A model generated the notes under the pieces. That model was given only the letters and a program-made list of their open reading frames with translations, searched no databases and was not told the origin of the DNA. A stretch of 64,000 bases of DNA, taken from assembly GCA_964650525.1 (NCBI GenBank), contig CAZYUA010000010.1:59006-123005 (forward strand), given 5' to 3'. The stretch is from UBA1413 sp964650525 (lineage in GTDB: Bacteria; Bacteroidota; Bacteroidia; Bacteroidales; Prolixibacteraceae). The position numbers and the translations under genes are program-made. Shown in pieces: positions 10,101 to 20,800 of the stretch. The number at the start of each line of letters is the position of its first letter. The stretch's first letter is position 1.

Positions 10101-10581
10101 CAACGCCGGCCTGGTAGTTTTTTCTTTCGCCTATTCCGACCAGTGGCCCTGGCCCGGTGAAGCCGACGGCGATGGCTACTCCCTGGCTGCGGCAGAAAGA
10201 AACCCCACGGGAGATCCCGGACTTGCAGCCTACTGGAGCGCCTCCGGCCAGATCAACGGGTCCCCCCTCGCCGACGACTACCCTGTCTCCGCCACACTGC
10301 CGGCATCTGGTTATGAAACTGTCCGGCTGGACCTCTACCCCAATCCGGCAAGAGAATCCCTTAATCTGGTTTTTCACCTCCCCGCCGGACAAACGGTTGA
10401 AACCTTTCTGACCGACCTGACAGGAAGACGTCTCTATCCGCTGATGAACCAATACCTTCCGGCAGGAAAATATTCAACTACCCTATCCCTTACTCCCCTG
10501 AATCTCCATCCGGGAGTCTATGTCGTTTCGTTCAGGACGCCCGATTCCTTCGTCGCCCGCAAATTTATACATATTAAGTAA
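7186..10581 (+). CDS. CotH-family secreted protein, HDAEHT variant, with LTD and T9SS tail
   Basis: A 1131-residue exported protein. The start at 7186 begins a clean signal peptide (MGKCKATLFLILFLWAG...GTAQ); the longer frame from 7102 adds 28 residues with no signal character. Order: galactose-binding-like jelly roll about 25-190; chitobiase C-terminal-like module about 200-285; CotH domain about 340-760; second chitobiase-like module (YTLDGTDPRMAG); lamin-tail domain about 875-985 (KITEIHYHP, FLELKNTG); T9SS tail (LYPNPARESLNLVF...GVYVV). The CotH metal motif is HDAEHT (D631, E633) rather than the FDADFG of the neighbouring paralogue, a variant that may alter activity. It may share a transcript with the GH128 gene 95 bases downstream. 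Confidence 0.88.
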   Translation: MGKCKATLFLILFLWAGFPGTAQVLVDWNARWSWFKGTREPSSPNSLWRESGFDASGWSQGNAPFSYGEGTNGTLLPDMLGKYTTFYIRKEFVIDDLNDIDELAISVDYDDGFVLWLNGTLTLKANAPLVYDYLQGAPNSHESGEYEHYLFAGETLALVSGTNVIAIQGFNLSRNSSDFFLDARVEGIKRLPETGGVSCDVPGGFYSNPFSVNITSSYPGETVKYTLDGSDPRTSRNAIPALSPVTVWIDPASTAGGRGQTPGVILRASKFETGFDPSKPLTRSYLFVSRVKNSTSHPGGGWPVSSINGQVIDLLMDTKVTTDSRYSPLLDKALLDIPTISLVTDPAHLFNQQSGIYVNATYHGRNWERPSHAELINPDGSPGFAIDAGLRIRGGWSRHDEFAKHAFRLFFRSEYGEGKLRFPLFGEEGVDEFDKVDLRTSQNYSWSKGGEEAPHSTMNRDVFSRDSQRDMHQLYTRSRYYHLYLNGVYWGIYQTQERADADFAQSYLGGDNEDYDVIKVDIGDNYNLYNIEATEGNTDAWEEIWNLCRQGFTTNENYFRLMGLNQAGEKDPSLRELVDVDNLIDYMLVIFYAGNFDAPVSKFSNNGNPNNFYALYDRSGKHGGFRFLAHDAEHTLLTDPVGPGIGLNENRVNIGTASPQMNVTSFLKFQPQWLHHCLTKNEEYRVRFADRVYHHFFNGGVFTPDSCIRRFRKTADQLDMAIIAESARWGDQGSWPARTRDKDWIPAVNRVVNDYMPFRTAIVLQQLKNENLVLSLEPPVFSMNGAVITGAGPVIDSPVRLLMQNPNASGSILYTLDGTDPRMAGGNPSATALSGGTTLEISIQPGTRIKARTRYMTSWSALQEILFQDQALFTYLKITEIHYHPADREEVEDKDLEFLELKNTGTTPLDLSGLEFTEGIRFTFPAGTLLPPMGFIVIASSTTEYTRFYGYGPSFEFSGNLSNGGERIVLKTNAGLVVFSFAYSDQWPWPGEADGDGYSLAAAERNPTGDPGLAAYWSASGQINGSPLADDYPVSATLPASGYETVRLDLYPNPARESLNLVFHLPAGQTVETFLTDLTGRRLYPLMNQYLPAGKYSTTLSLTPLNLHPGVYVVSFRTPDSFVARKFIHIK

Positions 10582-10676
10582 TGGTATGATATGGAAAACC
10601 GTTTCCCCTCAGAGGTAACCGGTGGTAAAACTATTTCCCCGGAAACCGGGGATTTCTCACCCAACACCATCAGCAC

Positions 10677-12446
10677 ATGCGAAATATCGTCACAACGGCA
10701 TTGATACTTTGTTTCATGATCCCGGCCTTTGCGCAGAACGGGCGCAGCGTCAAACGGGGAATCGCTTACGGGCACCACTCGGAAGCGGATCTGGCCGCTG
10801 TTGCGGGAGGGGTGAGCTGGTGGTACAACTGGTATCATCAGCCGGAGGCCTCCGTGATTCAGGTTTACCGGAAGTACGAGTTGGATTTTGTACCCATGAC
10901 CTGGAACAACAGCTTCAACGAAGCCGGACTCCGGGCTTTTTATGCCAGCCATCCGGAAGCCCGGTATCTGTTGGCCTTCAATGAACCCAACTTCACCACC
11001 CAGGCCAACATGAAACCTTCGCAGGTGGCGGCAGCCTGGCCACGCCTCGAAGCGATAGCCGCCGATTACGGCCTCGAAATCGTGGGGCCGGCAGTGAACT
11101 GGTGCGGCACCTGTGTCTCCGAAGGTGGCACAACCTTCACCAATCCCTATGATTACCTGGACGCTTTCTTCGCCCTTTGCCCCAAATGCCGCGTCGATTA
11201 CCTTGCCGTCCATAACTATATGTGTTACACCAGCGCCTTGTCAGGGTACATCGAAGGATTCAGAAAATACGGCAAGAAAATATGGCTCACCGAGTATGCT
11301 TGCTGGGACCAGAACAACATCACCCTGGCCATGCAGAAAAACCTGATGAAAAGCTCAATCGATTACATGGAGAACGACACCCTGGTATACCGCTATTCCT
11401 GGTTTACCGGTGACCGCTCCGGCGCCTATCCTTACCTGGACCTCTTCGCTCCCCAGAGCGGTAAACTTACTGAACTAGGCCAATTCTACGTTACCTACAA
11501 AGCCCGGATTACCGACCCTGACTATTTCACCCCCGTTCCGGAAAGGATCGAAGCAGAACACTACTCTGCCATGTCGGGGATCTCCACTGAAACGACCTCC
11601 GACTTCGACGGAACTGAAAATGTCGGATGGGTTGATGCCGGCGACTGGATGGAATACAACATCGAGGTGCCCGGTTCCGGCACCTACTTTCTCTATTTCC
11701 GGATGGCAGCTACCGCCGGAGGCAGCCTGATACTCCGGGTGGATGGCCAGAATACCGACACGCTGAAATTTTCGGCCACAGGAGGGTGGCAGAGCTGGAA
11801 GACACTGGAACTTGAAACTTTGCTGCCGGCCGGGAAACACAAATTGGCCATTTACGCCCCAACGGGCGGCTTTAACCTGAACTGGCTGCGGATCTCCGAC
11901 CATGCCGACAAACCCCCCTCCCTGGATGCCGGGCCCAACCAGGTGGTGACCCTTCCGGCAAACAGCACCCTGCTCACCGGCTTCGCCAACGACGAAAACA
12001 AGGATGCCCTGAGGTTTTCATGGAGGAAATATTTCGGTCCCGCATCCTTTCATATCAGCGACCCTGCCTCTGATACTACCGGGGTTTCCGGCCTGGTCCA
12101 GGGAAAATACATTTTTGAACTCTCCGTTTCTGATGGTACCTATACGTTGTCCGACCGCGTAACAGTGGATGTGGTCCTCGGAACAGAACTGGAGGTGACG
12201 AACCTGAACACAGCACGGGTTTATCCGAATCCTGCCGGCAACCTCCTTTATTACAGCACCGCCCGGCATAACGAAACAGAAAAGCTGACTCTCACCGATG
12301 TTGCCGGGAAATGCCTGGTGCAGCATACCACCTCGCGGTCGGAAATGCCGGTTGTCATGGATTTGTCAGCCTTCCCGCCGGGATTCTACCTTCTGAAAGT
12401 GACAGGAAAGGCAGGAACGGACACCTACCCCGTGGTTAAAAAATAA
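10677..12446 (+). CDS. GH128-like endo-beta-1,3-glucanase with CBM6 and T9SS tail
   Basis: A 589-residue secreted glycosidase. Signal peptide 1-19 (ending AFAQ); an (alpha/beta)8 'glycosyl hydrolase catalytic core' domain about 25-275, with likely catalytic Glu103 in LLAFNEPN and Glu206 in WLTEYAC, the two Glu positions expected in GH128; CBM6 about 285-410 (IEAEHYSAM, GWVDAGDWMEYN, NLNWLRIS); a PKD/REJ-like domain about 415-505; T9SS tail (VYPNPAGNLLYY). GH128 enzymes cleave beta-1,3-glucan, which agrees with the GH16 genes in the same locus. Placement in GH128 rests on motifs read by eye. It would be exported to the surface or medium. Confidence 0.85.
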   Translation: MRNIVTTALILCFMIPAFAQNGRSVKRGIAYGHHSEADLAAVAGGVSWWYNWYHQPEASVIQVYRKYELDFVPMTWNNSFNEAGLRAFYASHPEARYLLAFNEPNFTTQANMKPSQVAAAWPRLEAIAADYGLEIVGPAVNWCGTCVSEGGTTFTNPYDYLDAFFALCPKCRVDYLAVHNYMCYTSALSGYIEGFRKYGKKIWLTEYACWDQNNITLAMQKNLMKSSIDYMENDTLVYRYSWFTGDRSGAYPYLDLFAPQSGKLTELGQFYVTYKARITDPDYFTPVPERIEAEHYSAMSGISTETTSDFDGTENVGWVDAGDWMEYNIEVPGSGTYFLYFRMAATAGGSLILRVDGQNTDTLKFSATGGWQSWKTLELETLLPAGKHKLAIYAPTGGFNLNWLRISDHADKPPSLDAGPNQVVTLPANSTLLTGFANDENKDALRFSWRKYFGPASFHISDPASDTTGVSGLVQGKYIFELSVSDGTYTLSDRVTVDVVLGTELEVTNLNTARVYPNPAGNLLYYSTARHNETEKLTLTDVAGKCLVQHTTSRSEMPVVMDLSAFPPGFYLLKVTGKAGTDTYPVVKK

Positions 12447-12668
12447 CCTTCCGTTTTTCACGATGATGAGATCCTGGAGTGCATTTGAGCTGAACCGGAA
12501 GAATAGCCGCCTGTACCTGCCATCTTTTGCAGGATAACCCTTGTTAAACCAAGAGATCATGCCCATGAAATATCCATGGATCATTTATGCACCAACCAGC
12601 ATGATTAACCACATGGATATTACATCTGTTTCACGGAATTTATCACAGAAACTAAATATCTTAAACGT

Positions 12669-15392
12669 ATGAAACTAGCCCTTTTACTGATACTTTTTCC
12701 CTGGTTCGCCATAGGGAACCTTTGGGCGGACGGTTTTCTCCACAGGAGCGGACGCTATATTGCCGACGGTTCAGGCCGGGAGGTCATCCTCAGGGGTATC
12801 GGCACGGGTAACTGGATGCTTCAGGAGGGATACATGATGCAGACCTCCGGGGTTGCCGGAACCCAGCACGAATTTCGCACCAAACTTAAGGCTGTGATCG
12901 GTGAAGAAAACACCAACCTTTTTTATGACCGTTGGCTGGCATCTCATTTTCAAAGAACCGATGTCGACTCAATGAAAGCCTGGGGCTTCAACAGCATCCG
13001 TGTAGCCCTGCATTACAAGTGGTTTACCCCTCCCGTGGAAGAGGAGCCTGAGGCGGGGAAGATCACCTGGCTGGAAAAAGGGTTTACCCTGCTTGACTCC
13101 CTGGTGGATTGGTGCAGCGACCGGGAGATGTACCTGATCCTCGATCTGCACGGGGCCCCCGGGGGCCAGGGCAAAGAAGCCAGCATCTCCGACTACGACC
13201 CGTCAAAACCCTCCCTCTGGGAGAGCCAGGCCAACAAAGACAAAACCATTGCCCTCTGGCGGAAACTGGCTGAAAGATACAGCCAGGAACCGTGGATCGG
13301 CGGTTACGATCTGATCAACGAAACCAACTGGACCTTCGCGGAAGGCAACAACTCCAGGCTGCGGGAACTGATGGTCAACATCACCAAAGCCATCAGGGAA
13401 GTAGATACCAACCATCTTCTCTTCATTGAAGGGAACAGCTTTGCCAATGACTTTTCGGGCCTCACCCCTCCCTGGGATGCCAACATGGCCTACAGTTTTC
13501 ACAAATACTGGAACTATAATACCCAGGAATCGATCAGCTTTGCCACCAACCTGAGAAACACCCACAATGTTCCCATCTGGCTGGGGGAAAGCGGCGAAAA
13601 CAGCAATGGTTGGTTCACCAGCCTGATAGCCTTATGCGAAAAAAACAGGATAGGGTGGTCGTGGTGGCCCGTCAAGAAGCCGGGTATCAACAATCCCCTG
13701 AAGGTAACCGTGAACAGCGACTATACCCGCCTGGTGAACTTCTGGAAAGGATCGGCCGCCAATCCCGGTGCCGGAGCAGCCCTGGCTGCAGTCCTGCAGT
13801 TTGCCGACAACCACCGGATCGAAAACTGCAGCTTCCAGAAAGATGTCGTGGATGCCATGATCCGGCAGCCCCATACGACAGAAACCCTGCCCTTCAGGGT
13901 ATACCGGACCGGTGAGCCCGTTTTTGCCGTCGATTACAACCTGGGAAGAAGCGGGTATGCCTACCTGGATCAGGATTCGGCAGATTACCACGGCTCCACC
14001 GGCACCTATACCGACTGGAACCGTGGCTGGAGCTACCGCAACGACGGCGTGGACATAGAACCCTGCCTGGATGCCGCCCTCACCAATGGGTTCAACGTTG
14101 GTTGGTCCGAAAACAGAGAATGGATGGAATATACTGTGGTCTCCGACACAGCCGCAGCTTTTACCCTCCAGATCCGGTCCGCTTCCGGATCAGGAGGCTC
14201 CAAAGTACACCTCGAAGTGAACGGCGTGGCTGCCACCCCGGTAATTTCGCTTCCCGGGACTTCGGGCTGGCAACGGTGGCAGACAACTACCGCGAATGAG
14301 GTCCTGCTTCCCCGGGGAATCAACAAAATCAAAGTCCGCTTCGACCAGGGGGGATCCAACCTGAACTATTTCCGGTTTTCCGACCCGGTCAGCGCTGATT
14401 CCATACCTTTCAGGTTCCTGGTTGCCGAAACATCGGTTGACGGGAAAAGCATCCTCCTGACCCTCAACAAGCCGGTTACCAGTCCATCCGGCACCCTTGA
14501 CCCTGCCGCCTTTACCGTGACCTGCGATAACCAACCGGCGGAGGTGGTCTCTGTCATACCCGGTATCGGCTCCAGGCAACAACTGACGCTTGCGCTGTCA
14601 GGGGATCTCTACTACGGAGCCACCATCCGTTTGTCTTTTCAGGGAACTGCGCTGTTAAGCGACGGACAATTGCTGGAACCCTTTACCAACGCCCCGGTAA
14701 CCAATCTGTTGCCTGTAAGGATCACCCTCCCGGCAAAAATCGAAGCGGAAGATTTTGCCTTTAACAACGGGCTGGTAAGCGAAAGCTGCTCCGATACGGG
14801 AGGAGGACTGGATATGGGGTATGCCGCGCCGGGCGATTATCTTGACTACCGGGTGTATGTCCCCAAAGAGGGAACCTACTCTGTTCATGTCCGCGTGGCC
14901 ACCATCCGGGCTTCCAGCCAGCTGATCCTGCGCACTGTCGAAGGAAACAACTATTACGACATCGATACCCTGACTATTGAATCGACCGGAGGCTGGCAAA
15001 CATGGAAAACAGTGAGCACCAAGGCTTTTTTCAAACAGGGACGGTACACCCTGCGGCTGTATGTCCGGTCAGGGGAGTTCAACACCAACTGGCTGCAGGT
15101 CGCAACCATACCCGTTGACGCCACCCTTATCCCCCTCAACCAGGAATTAAAAGTATATCCCAATCCGGCCAACAAATACGTACTGATCGATTTTTCAGGA
15201 TTGCCAAACGGAAACTACACCCTTTTCATTTACGACGCAAGGGGCGTCCGGGTAAAATCCATCAGGCCCATCACAACCCCTCTTACCCGTATGGCCGTTG
15301 AGGATCTTCCTCCGGGAACCTATACGGTTGCTGCTCACACAGGTTGTTTTCCTACTGTTACCTGCGACCTGGTGATCGTACGGAATAATTGA
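12669..15392 (+). CDS. GH5-family glycoside hydrolase with two CBM6-like modules and T9SS tail
   Basis: A 907-residue secreted enzyme. Signal peptide to about 20 (GNLWAD); GH5 TIM barrel about 25-365 with acid/base Glu218 (DLINETNW) and nucleophile Glu307 (IWLGESGENS), plus the conserved NSIRVALHY and DLHGAPGGQ segments; CBM6-like about 415-575; an Ig/SwmB-like domain about 580-680; canonical CBM6 about 690-820 (IEAEDFAFNNG...NTNWLQV); T9SS tail (VYPNPANKYVLIDF). GH5 covers many beta-glycanases, so the substrate cannot be set from sequence alone; context suggests a beta-glucan. 222 bases of apparently empty sequence precede it. Confidence 0.9.
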   Translation: MKLALLLILFPWFAIGNLWADGFLHRSGRYIADGSGREVILRGIGTGNWMLQEGYMMQTSGVAGTQHEFRTKLKAVIGEENTNLFYDRWLASHFQRTDVDSMKAWGFNSIRVALHYKWFTPPVEEEPEAGKITWLEKGFTLLDSLVDWCSDREMYLILDLHGAPGGQGKEASISDYDPSKPSLWESQANKDKTIALWRKLAERYSQEPWIGGYDLINETNWTFAEGNNSRLRELMVNITKAIREVDTNHLLFIEGNSFANDFSGLTPPWDANMAYSFHKYWNYNTQESISFATNLRNTHNVPIWLGESGENSNGWFTSLIALCEKNRIGWSWWPVKKPGINNPLKVTVNSDYTRLVNFWKGSAANPGAGAALAAVLQFADNHRIENCSFQKDVVDAMIRQPHTTETLPFRVYRTGEPVFAVDYNLGRSGYAYLDQDSADYHGSTGTYTDWNRGWSYRNDGVDIEPCLDAALTNGFNVGWSENREWMEYTVVSDTAAAFTLQIRSASGSGGSKVHLEVNGVAATPVISLPGTSGWQRWQTTTANEVLLPRGINKIKVRFDQGGSNLNYFRFSDPVSADSIPFRFLVAETSVDGKSILLTLNKPVTSPSGTLDPAAFTVTCDNQPAEVVSVIPGIGSRQQLTLALSGDLYYGATIRLSFQGTALLSDGQLLEPFTNAPVTNLLPVRITLPAKIEAEDFAFNNGLVSESCSDTGGGLDMGYAAPGDYLDYRVYVPKEGTYSVHVRVATIRASSQLILRTVEGNNYYDIDTLTIESTGGWQTWKTVSTKAFFKQGRYTLRLYVRSGEFNTNWLQVATIPVDATLIPLNQELKVYPNPANKYVLIDFSGLPNGNYTLFIYDARGVRVKSIRPITTPLTRMAVEDLPPGTYTVAAHTGCFPTVTCDLVIVRNN

Positions 15393-15511
15393 TCTCCTGC
15401 TGAATGCACTCCACATCAGGTTACTGCATTTCCTGAAATAAAAAATATTTGGTTAACGAGGGCATAAATGCGGACCTGAACATAAAAAATGTTAACAGTT
15501 CTTAAAAACAG

Positions 15512-15544
15512 TTGGTTTTTTTTTCATTTTAATTTTTACATTTA
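15512..15544 (+). promoter_or_regulatory. Possible promoter of the FAS1-SusC-SusD operon
   Basis: TTGG (15512-15515) and TACATTTA (15537-15544) are spaced 21 bases apart, near the Bacteroidota TTTG/TAnnTTTG pattern. They lie in an AT-rich stretch just before the first gene of the six-gene operon. Both boxes are imperfect. Confidence 0.35.
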
Positions 15545-15556
15545 CCATCATTATTA

Positions 15557-17812
15557 ATGTCTGATCCTATGAAAAAATCACAACGGCTTTTATGGGCAAT
15601 ACTGTTTTTTGCCGGTATATCCGGGATGACAGGATGTACTGATCATCAGGAAAGATATGAGGAGCCCCCCTGGCTGGGAGGTTCGAGCATTGAGATCCTG
15701 AAAGAGAGAGGGAACTACACGGTCTTTCTCGATCTGATGGAAAAGGCAAATTATACAACACCGGTTGAGAAACAGTTGTTTACCTTATTTGTTCCCGACG
15801 ATGAGGCATTCAGCACCTATTTCAAATCAGTGGGGAAAAATTCGGTTGATGACCTAAGCAAGGATGAAGCGGTCCAGTTGTTTACCCTGCATGTATTGCG
15901 GAATCCCAGGTCCAGGTTCCAGCTGGTCTATGAATATGCGTGGAAAGAGTTGCAGGGGCCCAAAGGGGAGTATGCGTCGCTGTATCACCGGAAGCTGACC
16001 CCCAGTACCACCATACCTTATCCCGAGACCATCAAATATGTGCCGGGCAGGGTTGGTGAAAACGTGCTGATCTATACCGACGACAAGTACATACCTCTTT
16101 TTACAACCGAATGGTTCGGCGATTACGGGGGCGCAAAAGATGGCTCCGACTATCTCTTCATGTACCCGGGAAGCACCTGGGAAAAAAATTATACCCAAAA
16201 CCTCAAGGGGATGAACTGGCATAATGCCATGGTGATCCCCAATCCCGAAATTCCCGACGAACTGGAGGTCCGCACCTCCAGCGGCTTCATCTACTTTCTC
16301 GACAGGGTAGTCCCACCCATGCCCAATATAGAAGAGTACCTGAAAAACAATCCCGGCAAGTTCTCACTTTATTATGATATCCTGCAACGGTTTGCCAGCT
16401 ACGGGAACACCAAGATCGATGAACAGCAGCGGGTTCTGTATAAGAAATCTTACGACCTGGTCTTTGACCTGGCCCTGGAAAGAGGCCCCTCCACCGATCC
16501 GGCTGTTCCTCCCCAGAATATGTGGTCGGCCTTTATTCCCTCCAACGAGGTATTGCAGAACTACCTGGACAGAACCATTTATAAATATTATTCCTCAATT
16601 GACAGTGTACCCCGGGTGACCCTCTATTATATTCTCCAGACCCAGTTGTCTGCCAACCTTGTGCTGATGTCCAAGATGGAGCAGAGCTATTTCAATGCCT
16701 TCGGCGACGCTACGGAAATGAAAAGAACCTTTATTACCAACAGCCAGATGTGCAGCAACGGAGTAGTGTACGAGACCGACAGGGTACTGGAACCCAATGT
16801 GTTCACCTGTGTTCCCGGGTTGCTTTTCATCGATAAGAATTACACCACCCTTCTGTTTTTGCTTGATAAGGCCTCCATGTTATCCAGCCTGGCCAATCCG
16901 GATGTTGATGTGACACTTTTTGCCACCACGAATGCCCAGATGGAGAAATACGGCATCCGTTACAATGCCACGACTTCGAATGTGGAAAACCGTGGCCCCG
17001 TCGATGGGGTGTGGCGTACCATGAATACCGTCGAACTGAATATATTCGCCCAGGACCAAATCTTAAAAGGCCGTCTGTCCGATTTATCCGGTGAAGGATT
17101 TGCTGAGCTGGTTTCCGGGAATTTCATACAATACAAAAATAACGAAGTATTTGCAGCGGAGAACCAGGTGATGAAACAGCCGGCCAAAGTGGTGGAAGTG
17201 GTACAGAACGAAAGGAACGGCCTACTGATCAAAGTCGACAATCCGATTGAATCGAGGTTAGTCATGGGTAAAAGGCTTACCGGCCAGTACACCACGACCA
17301 TCGATCTTTCCGATCCCGAATTGTCGGAATTTTCGAAGCTGCTGGTCAGTGCCAACCTGATGGATGCCCGGTTCAGGGATGCCGTCACCCGGGAGAATAT
17401 TCCCAACCTGAAATTTTTGGCAGCCGCCAAATACTGGACTGCTTTCATTCCCACCAACGAGGCCATGGCCAAAGCGGTAGCCCAGGGCATCATTCCGGCT
17501 GTTTACCCCAAAACCACCACCGGGCGGGACTCGATCGACAAATGGATTAAGCACCACTTTGTGGTGAACCGCGTAATCTTTGACGACGGCAAGGAGGCCG
17601 GCAATTTTGAAACCTATTATACCTTTAAAGATCCCTACGACCAGACTAAAACCCTGAGTGCCCAAGTCTGGGTCACCAATTCGAAAAACAACCTTTCCGT
17701 CAGGGACTTCACCGGCCAGACCATCGCAGTTGACCATGCCGACGCCAATTTCCTGGTAAGAAAAGGTGTGCTGCATAAAGTGAATACCGTGTTCAATATT
17801 TATAAGAAATAA
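15557..17812 (+). CDS. Fasciclin (FAS1) repeat lipoprotein, first of operon
   Basis: A 751-residue predicted outer-membrane lipoprotein: hydrophobic leader followed by SGMTGC (Cys27). It contains about four FAS1-like repeats, each showing the (LF)TLFVP-x-(D/N)-EAF or (W)(T/S)AFIP(T/S)NE block (LFTLFVPDDEAF, MWSAFIPSNEV, VTLFATTNAQM, YWTAFIPTNEAM) and a later 'GVLHKVNTV' H-box. FAS1 domains mediate adhesion; in SusCD loci such lipoproteins may act as surface glycan-binding partners (inference). The start may instead be ATG 15569, giving the more usual MKKSQR leader. It lies 22 bases before susC, so it is co-transcribed. Confidence 0.82.
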   Translation: MSDPMKKSQRLLWAILFFAGISGMTGCTDHQERYEEPPWLGGSSIEILKERGNYTVFLDLMEKANYTTPVEKQLFTLFVPDDEAFSTYFKSVGKNSVDDLSKDEAVQLFTLHVLRNPRSRFQLVYEYAWKELQGPKGEYASLYHRKLTPSTTIPYPETIKYVPGRVGENVLIYTDDKYIPLFTTEWFGDYGGAKDGSDYLFMYPGSTWEKNYTQNLKGMNWHNAMVIPNPEIPDELEVRTSSGFIYFLDRVVPPMPNIEEYLKNNPGKFSLYYDILQRFASYGNTKIDEQQRVLYKKSYDLVFDLALERGPSTDPAVPPQNMWSAFIPSNEVLQNYLDRTIYKYYSSIDSVPRVTLYYILQTQLSANLVLMSKMEQSYFNAFGDATEMKRTFITNSQMCSNGVVYETDRVLEPNVFTCVPGLLFIDKNYTTLLFLLDKASMLSSLANPDVDVTLFATTNAQMEKYGIRYNATTSNVENRGPVDGVWRTMNTVELNIFAQDQILKGRLSDLSGEGFAELVSGNFIQYKNNEVFAAENQVMKQPAKVVEVVQNERNGLLIKVDNPIESRLVMGKRLTGQYTTTIDLSDPELSEFSKLLVSANLMDARFRDAVTRENIPNLKFLAAAKYWTAFIPTNEAMAKAVAQGIIPAVYPKTTTGRDSIDKWIKHHFVVNRVIFDDGKEAGNFETYYTFKDPYDQTKTLSAQVWVTNSKNNLSVRDFTGQTIAVDHADANFLVRKGVLHKVNTVFNIYKK

Positions 17813-17834
17813 ACTCCGACAAACCGGATCTGTT

Positions 17835-20800
17835 ATGAAAAAAGTCATATTGCTTTCTGCACTGCTTATAGGGTTCTTGTCAGGATTTCAAAAAACGTAT
17901 GGACAGTCGGCCATTATCCAGGGAAAGATCACTGATGCACAGACACTGGAAACCCTGATTTCGGTGAATATCGTCGAGATTGACAAAAACGGCCGGTTTA
18001 TCACCGGTACGACTTCTGATTACAACGGGAACTATGTGATCAAGGTTACCGATGTCAGGAACCCGATACAGGTCTCTTTCATCGGATATAAGAAACAAAA
18101 CTTTTTTGTGGAAGGGCGCACCCAGATTGATATTAAGCTGGAGCCGGAATCCATTTCGGTGGAAGATGTGGTGGTTGTCGGGGCAAAGGTAGGACACGAC
18201 GGTTTTACCATGGTTCGTGACCGGGCCACCTCGGTGCAGCGAATTGAACTGGTTGACATGAAGTCGGTGATGTCGACCTCTGTGGAAGACATGTTGCAAG
18301 GCCGGTTGGGGAACGTGGATATCTCCTCTGTTTCCGGAGACCCCGGGTCCGGGCTGAACATCAGGATCCGCGGTACAGCCTCGCTGAACGCCCGCAACCA
18401 ACCGCTTATCGTCATCAACGGGATTCCTTACGATGCCAACATTGATGACAGCTTCGACTTTGCCAGTGCCGACATTGAAAAATTCGGAAACCTGATTGAC
18501 GTGTCGCCCGAAGACATCGAATCGATCGAGGTGCTCAAAGATGCGGCTTCCACGGCTGTTTGGGGATCGCGTGCCTCCAACGGGGTACTGATGATCAAGA
18601 CCAAGCGGGGTGCCAAATCGAAACCGGTATTTGAATACACTTTCAAATTCACCTCTTCGCACGAGCCGGATCCGATACCCATGCTCGATGGTGCCGGGTA
18701 TGCCCGTCTCATTTCAGAGGAGTACTACAACGTCAGCCGAAATGAGTTTTCGGCACTTGAGGAAGCCCGGGAGATCGCCTTTGACCCGGAATGGGAAGAA
18801 TACCACAACTACTCCCAGAACACCAACTGGGTGAAAGAGATCACCCAGGTGGCCTTCACCCAGGAGCACAATTTTTCGGTCCGGGGGGGTGGCGAAAAAT
18901 CGAAGTACAACATGTCGATGGGATTCTCAGACGAGGACGGCACCACCATTGGCAACAACCTCAAAAAACTGAATCTGCGGAGTTCTCTCGACTACGACCT
19001 CTCCACCAAGCTGCAGTTTAAATCGGATATCATGTTCACCCGGTACGACCAGGACAACACGTACGACGTGGAAGACAGCGAATTTGGAGGATGGAAGGCC
19101 ATCCGGGCTGTGGCCTACCGGAAGATGCCCAATCTTTCCGTGTACGACAGGGACACCCTGGGAAACCATTTCGGCGAGTATTTCACCCCGGTTTCCACCT
19201 TACAGGGAAGTGCCAGGGATATTTACAATCCGGTAGCTTTTGCCAACCTGGGATCTCAGAAACGGTTCCGCGACAATGCCCGCGCGCTGTTTACCGTAAG
19301 GTACAACATCACGCCCCGGCTCATTTATAACGCCACCGTAACCCTGGACATCTTCGACAGCAAAACTTCGAAGTTCCTGCCCTACAAAGCCCTGGGATAC
19401 CAGGTCAGCAGCGATGTCTCCAACCGTTCTGTCAATGAGTTTTCCAAAAAGAATTCCATCTACACCATCAACCAGGTGCTTTTCCGGCCTCAAATGAGCG
19501 AACAGCACGACCTGATGCTGATGGCGCAGTTCGACACCGAGGAGTCCAATTCCCGCTGGTATAAAACCGAATCGAGCCAGTCGGCCTCCCCCTTTATCGT
19601 GGAGCCGGTGAACGACAAACACCTCAACTATTTCGGGGCCAGTTTCACCAAATACCGTTCCATGGGCTTGTTCCTGACGGGTACCTACAAATTCAGGGAC
19701 CGGTACAGCCTGATGGTGGGCGCCAAATACGAGGGGAACTCCAAATTCAGCAAGGAGAGCCGGTGGGGTCTCTTCCCGACCGTCTCAGCCTTCTGGAGAA
19801 TTTCGGAAGAAGGATTCCTGGATGGTGCCGGCTGGATCAACGATCTGAAACTGAGGGTCAGCTGGGGGCAAAGCGGTAATTCACCCGCACAGAATTACCT
19901 GTATTACAACACTTACTCCGCCGGGTCGAACCTCTCCTATATGGATATGCAGGGAGTAAAACCCAGCGGCATTGAACTTACCAACCTGAAATGGGAAACC
20001 ATCGACCAGATCAACCCGGGGATCTCCTTCATGGGCATCGACAACCGGCTGAACATTGAAATCGATTATTACCGGAAAAAAACCCTGAACCTTTACCTCC
20101 AGGGGTCAGGGATACCCAACCACAGCGGATTCGGAAGTATCAACCGTAACGACGGGGAGATGGAAAATACCGGATTTGAGTTCCTCGTCGACTACACCAT
20201 CATCCGGAAAAAAGACTTTTCAATAAACTGGAACCTGAACCTTTCGAGTAACCGCAACAAGGTGATCCGTTTGCCGGAAAATTACAGCCTCGAATACGGG
20301 AACATGCTGGAAAACGGCAATTACAAAATCAGTGTTGTCCCCGGACAGCCGCTCGGCGGGTTTTTCGGTTATGAGTACCTGGGCGTCTATAAGTCGGATG
20401 CCGATGCCATGGTCAGAGACAAGGACGGGAACCCGGTTTACGGCTTCAACCTTGACGAACCCCTGACCATGATCATGGGAGGGCCCTCGGGGTATCCGTT
20501 CGAAGGGGGGGATGCCAAATACAAAGACCAGAACTACGACGGAAAAATCGACGAACTGGACCTGGTATACCTGGGAGACCTGAATCCCAAGTTCATGGGC
20601 GGCACAGGTGGCAGGATACAATTCAAAGGCTTCATTCTCAATTCATTTTTCTATTTTAAGCTGGGACAGAAGATCATCAACCAGACCCGTATGGATACGG
20701 AAAAAATGTACAATTACGATAACCAGAGCCTTGCCACCAACTGGCGTTGGAGAAGGGAGGGCGATGAAACCGACATGCCCCGGGCTCTGTATAACAAAGG

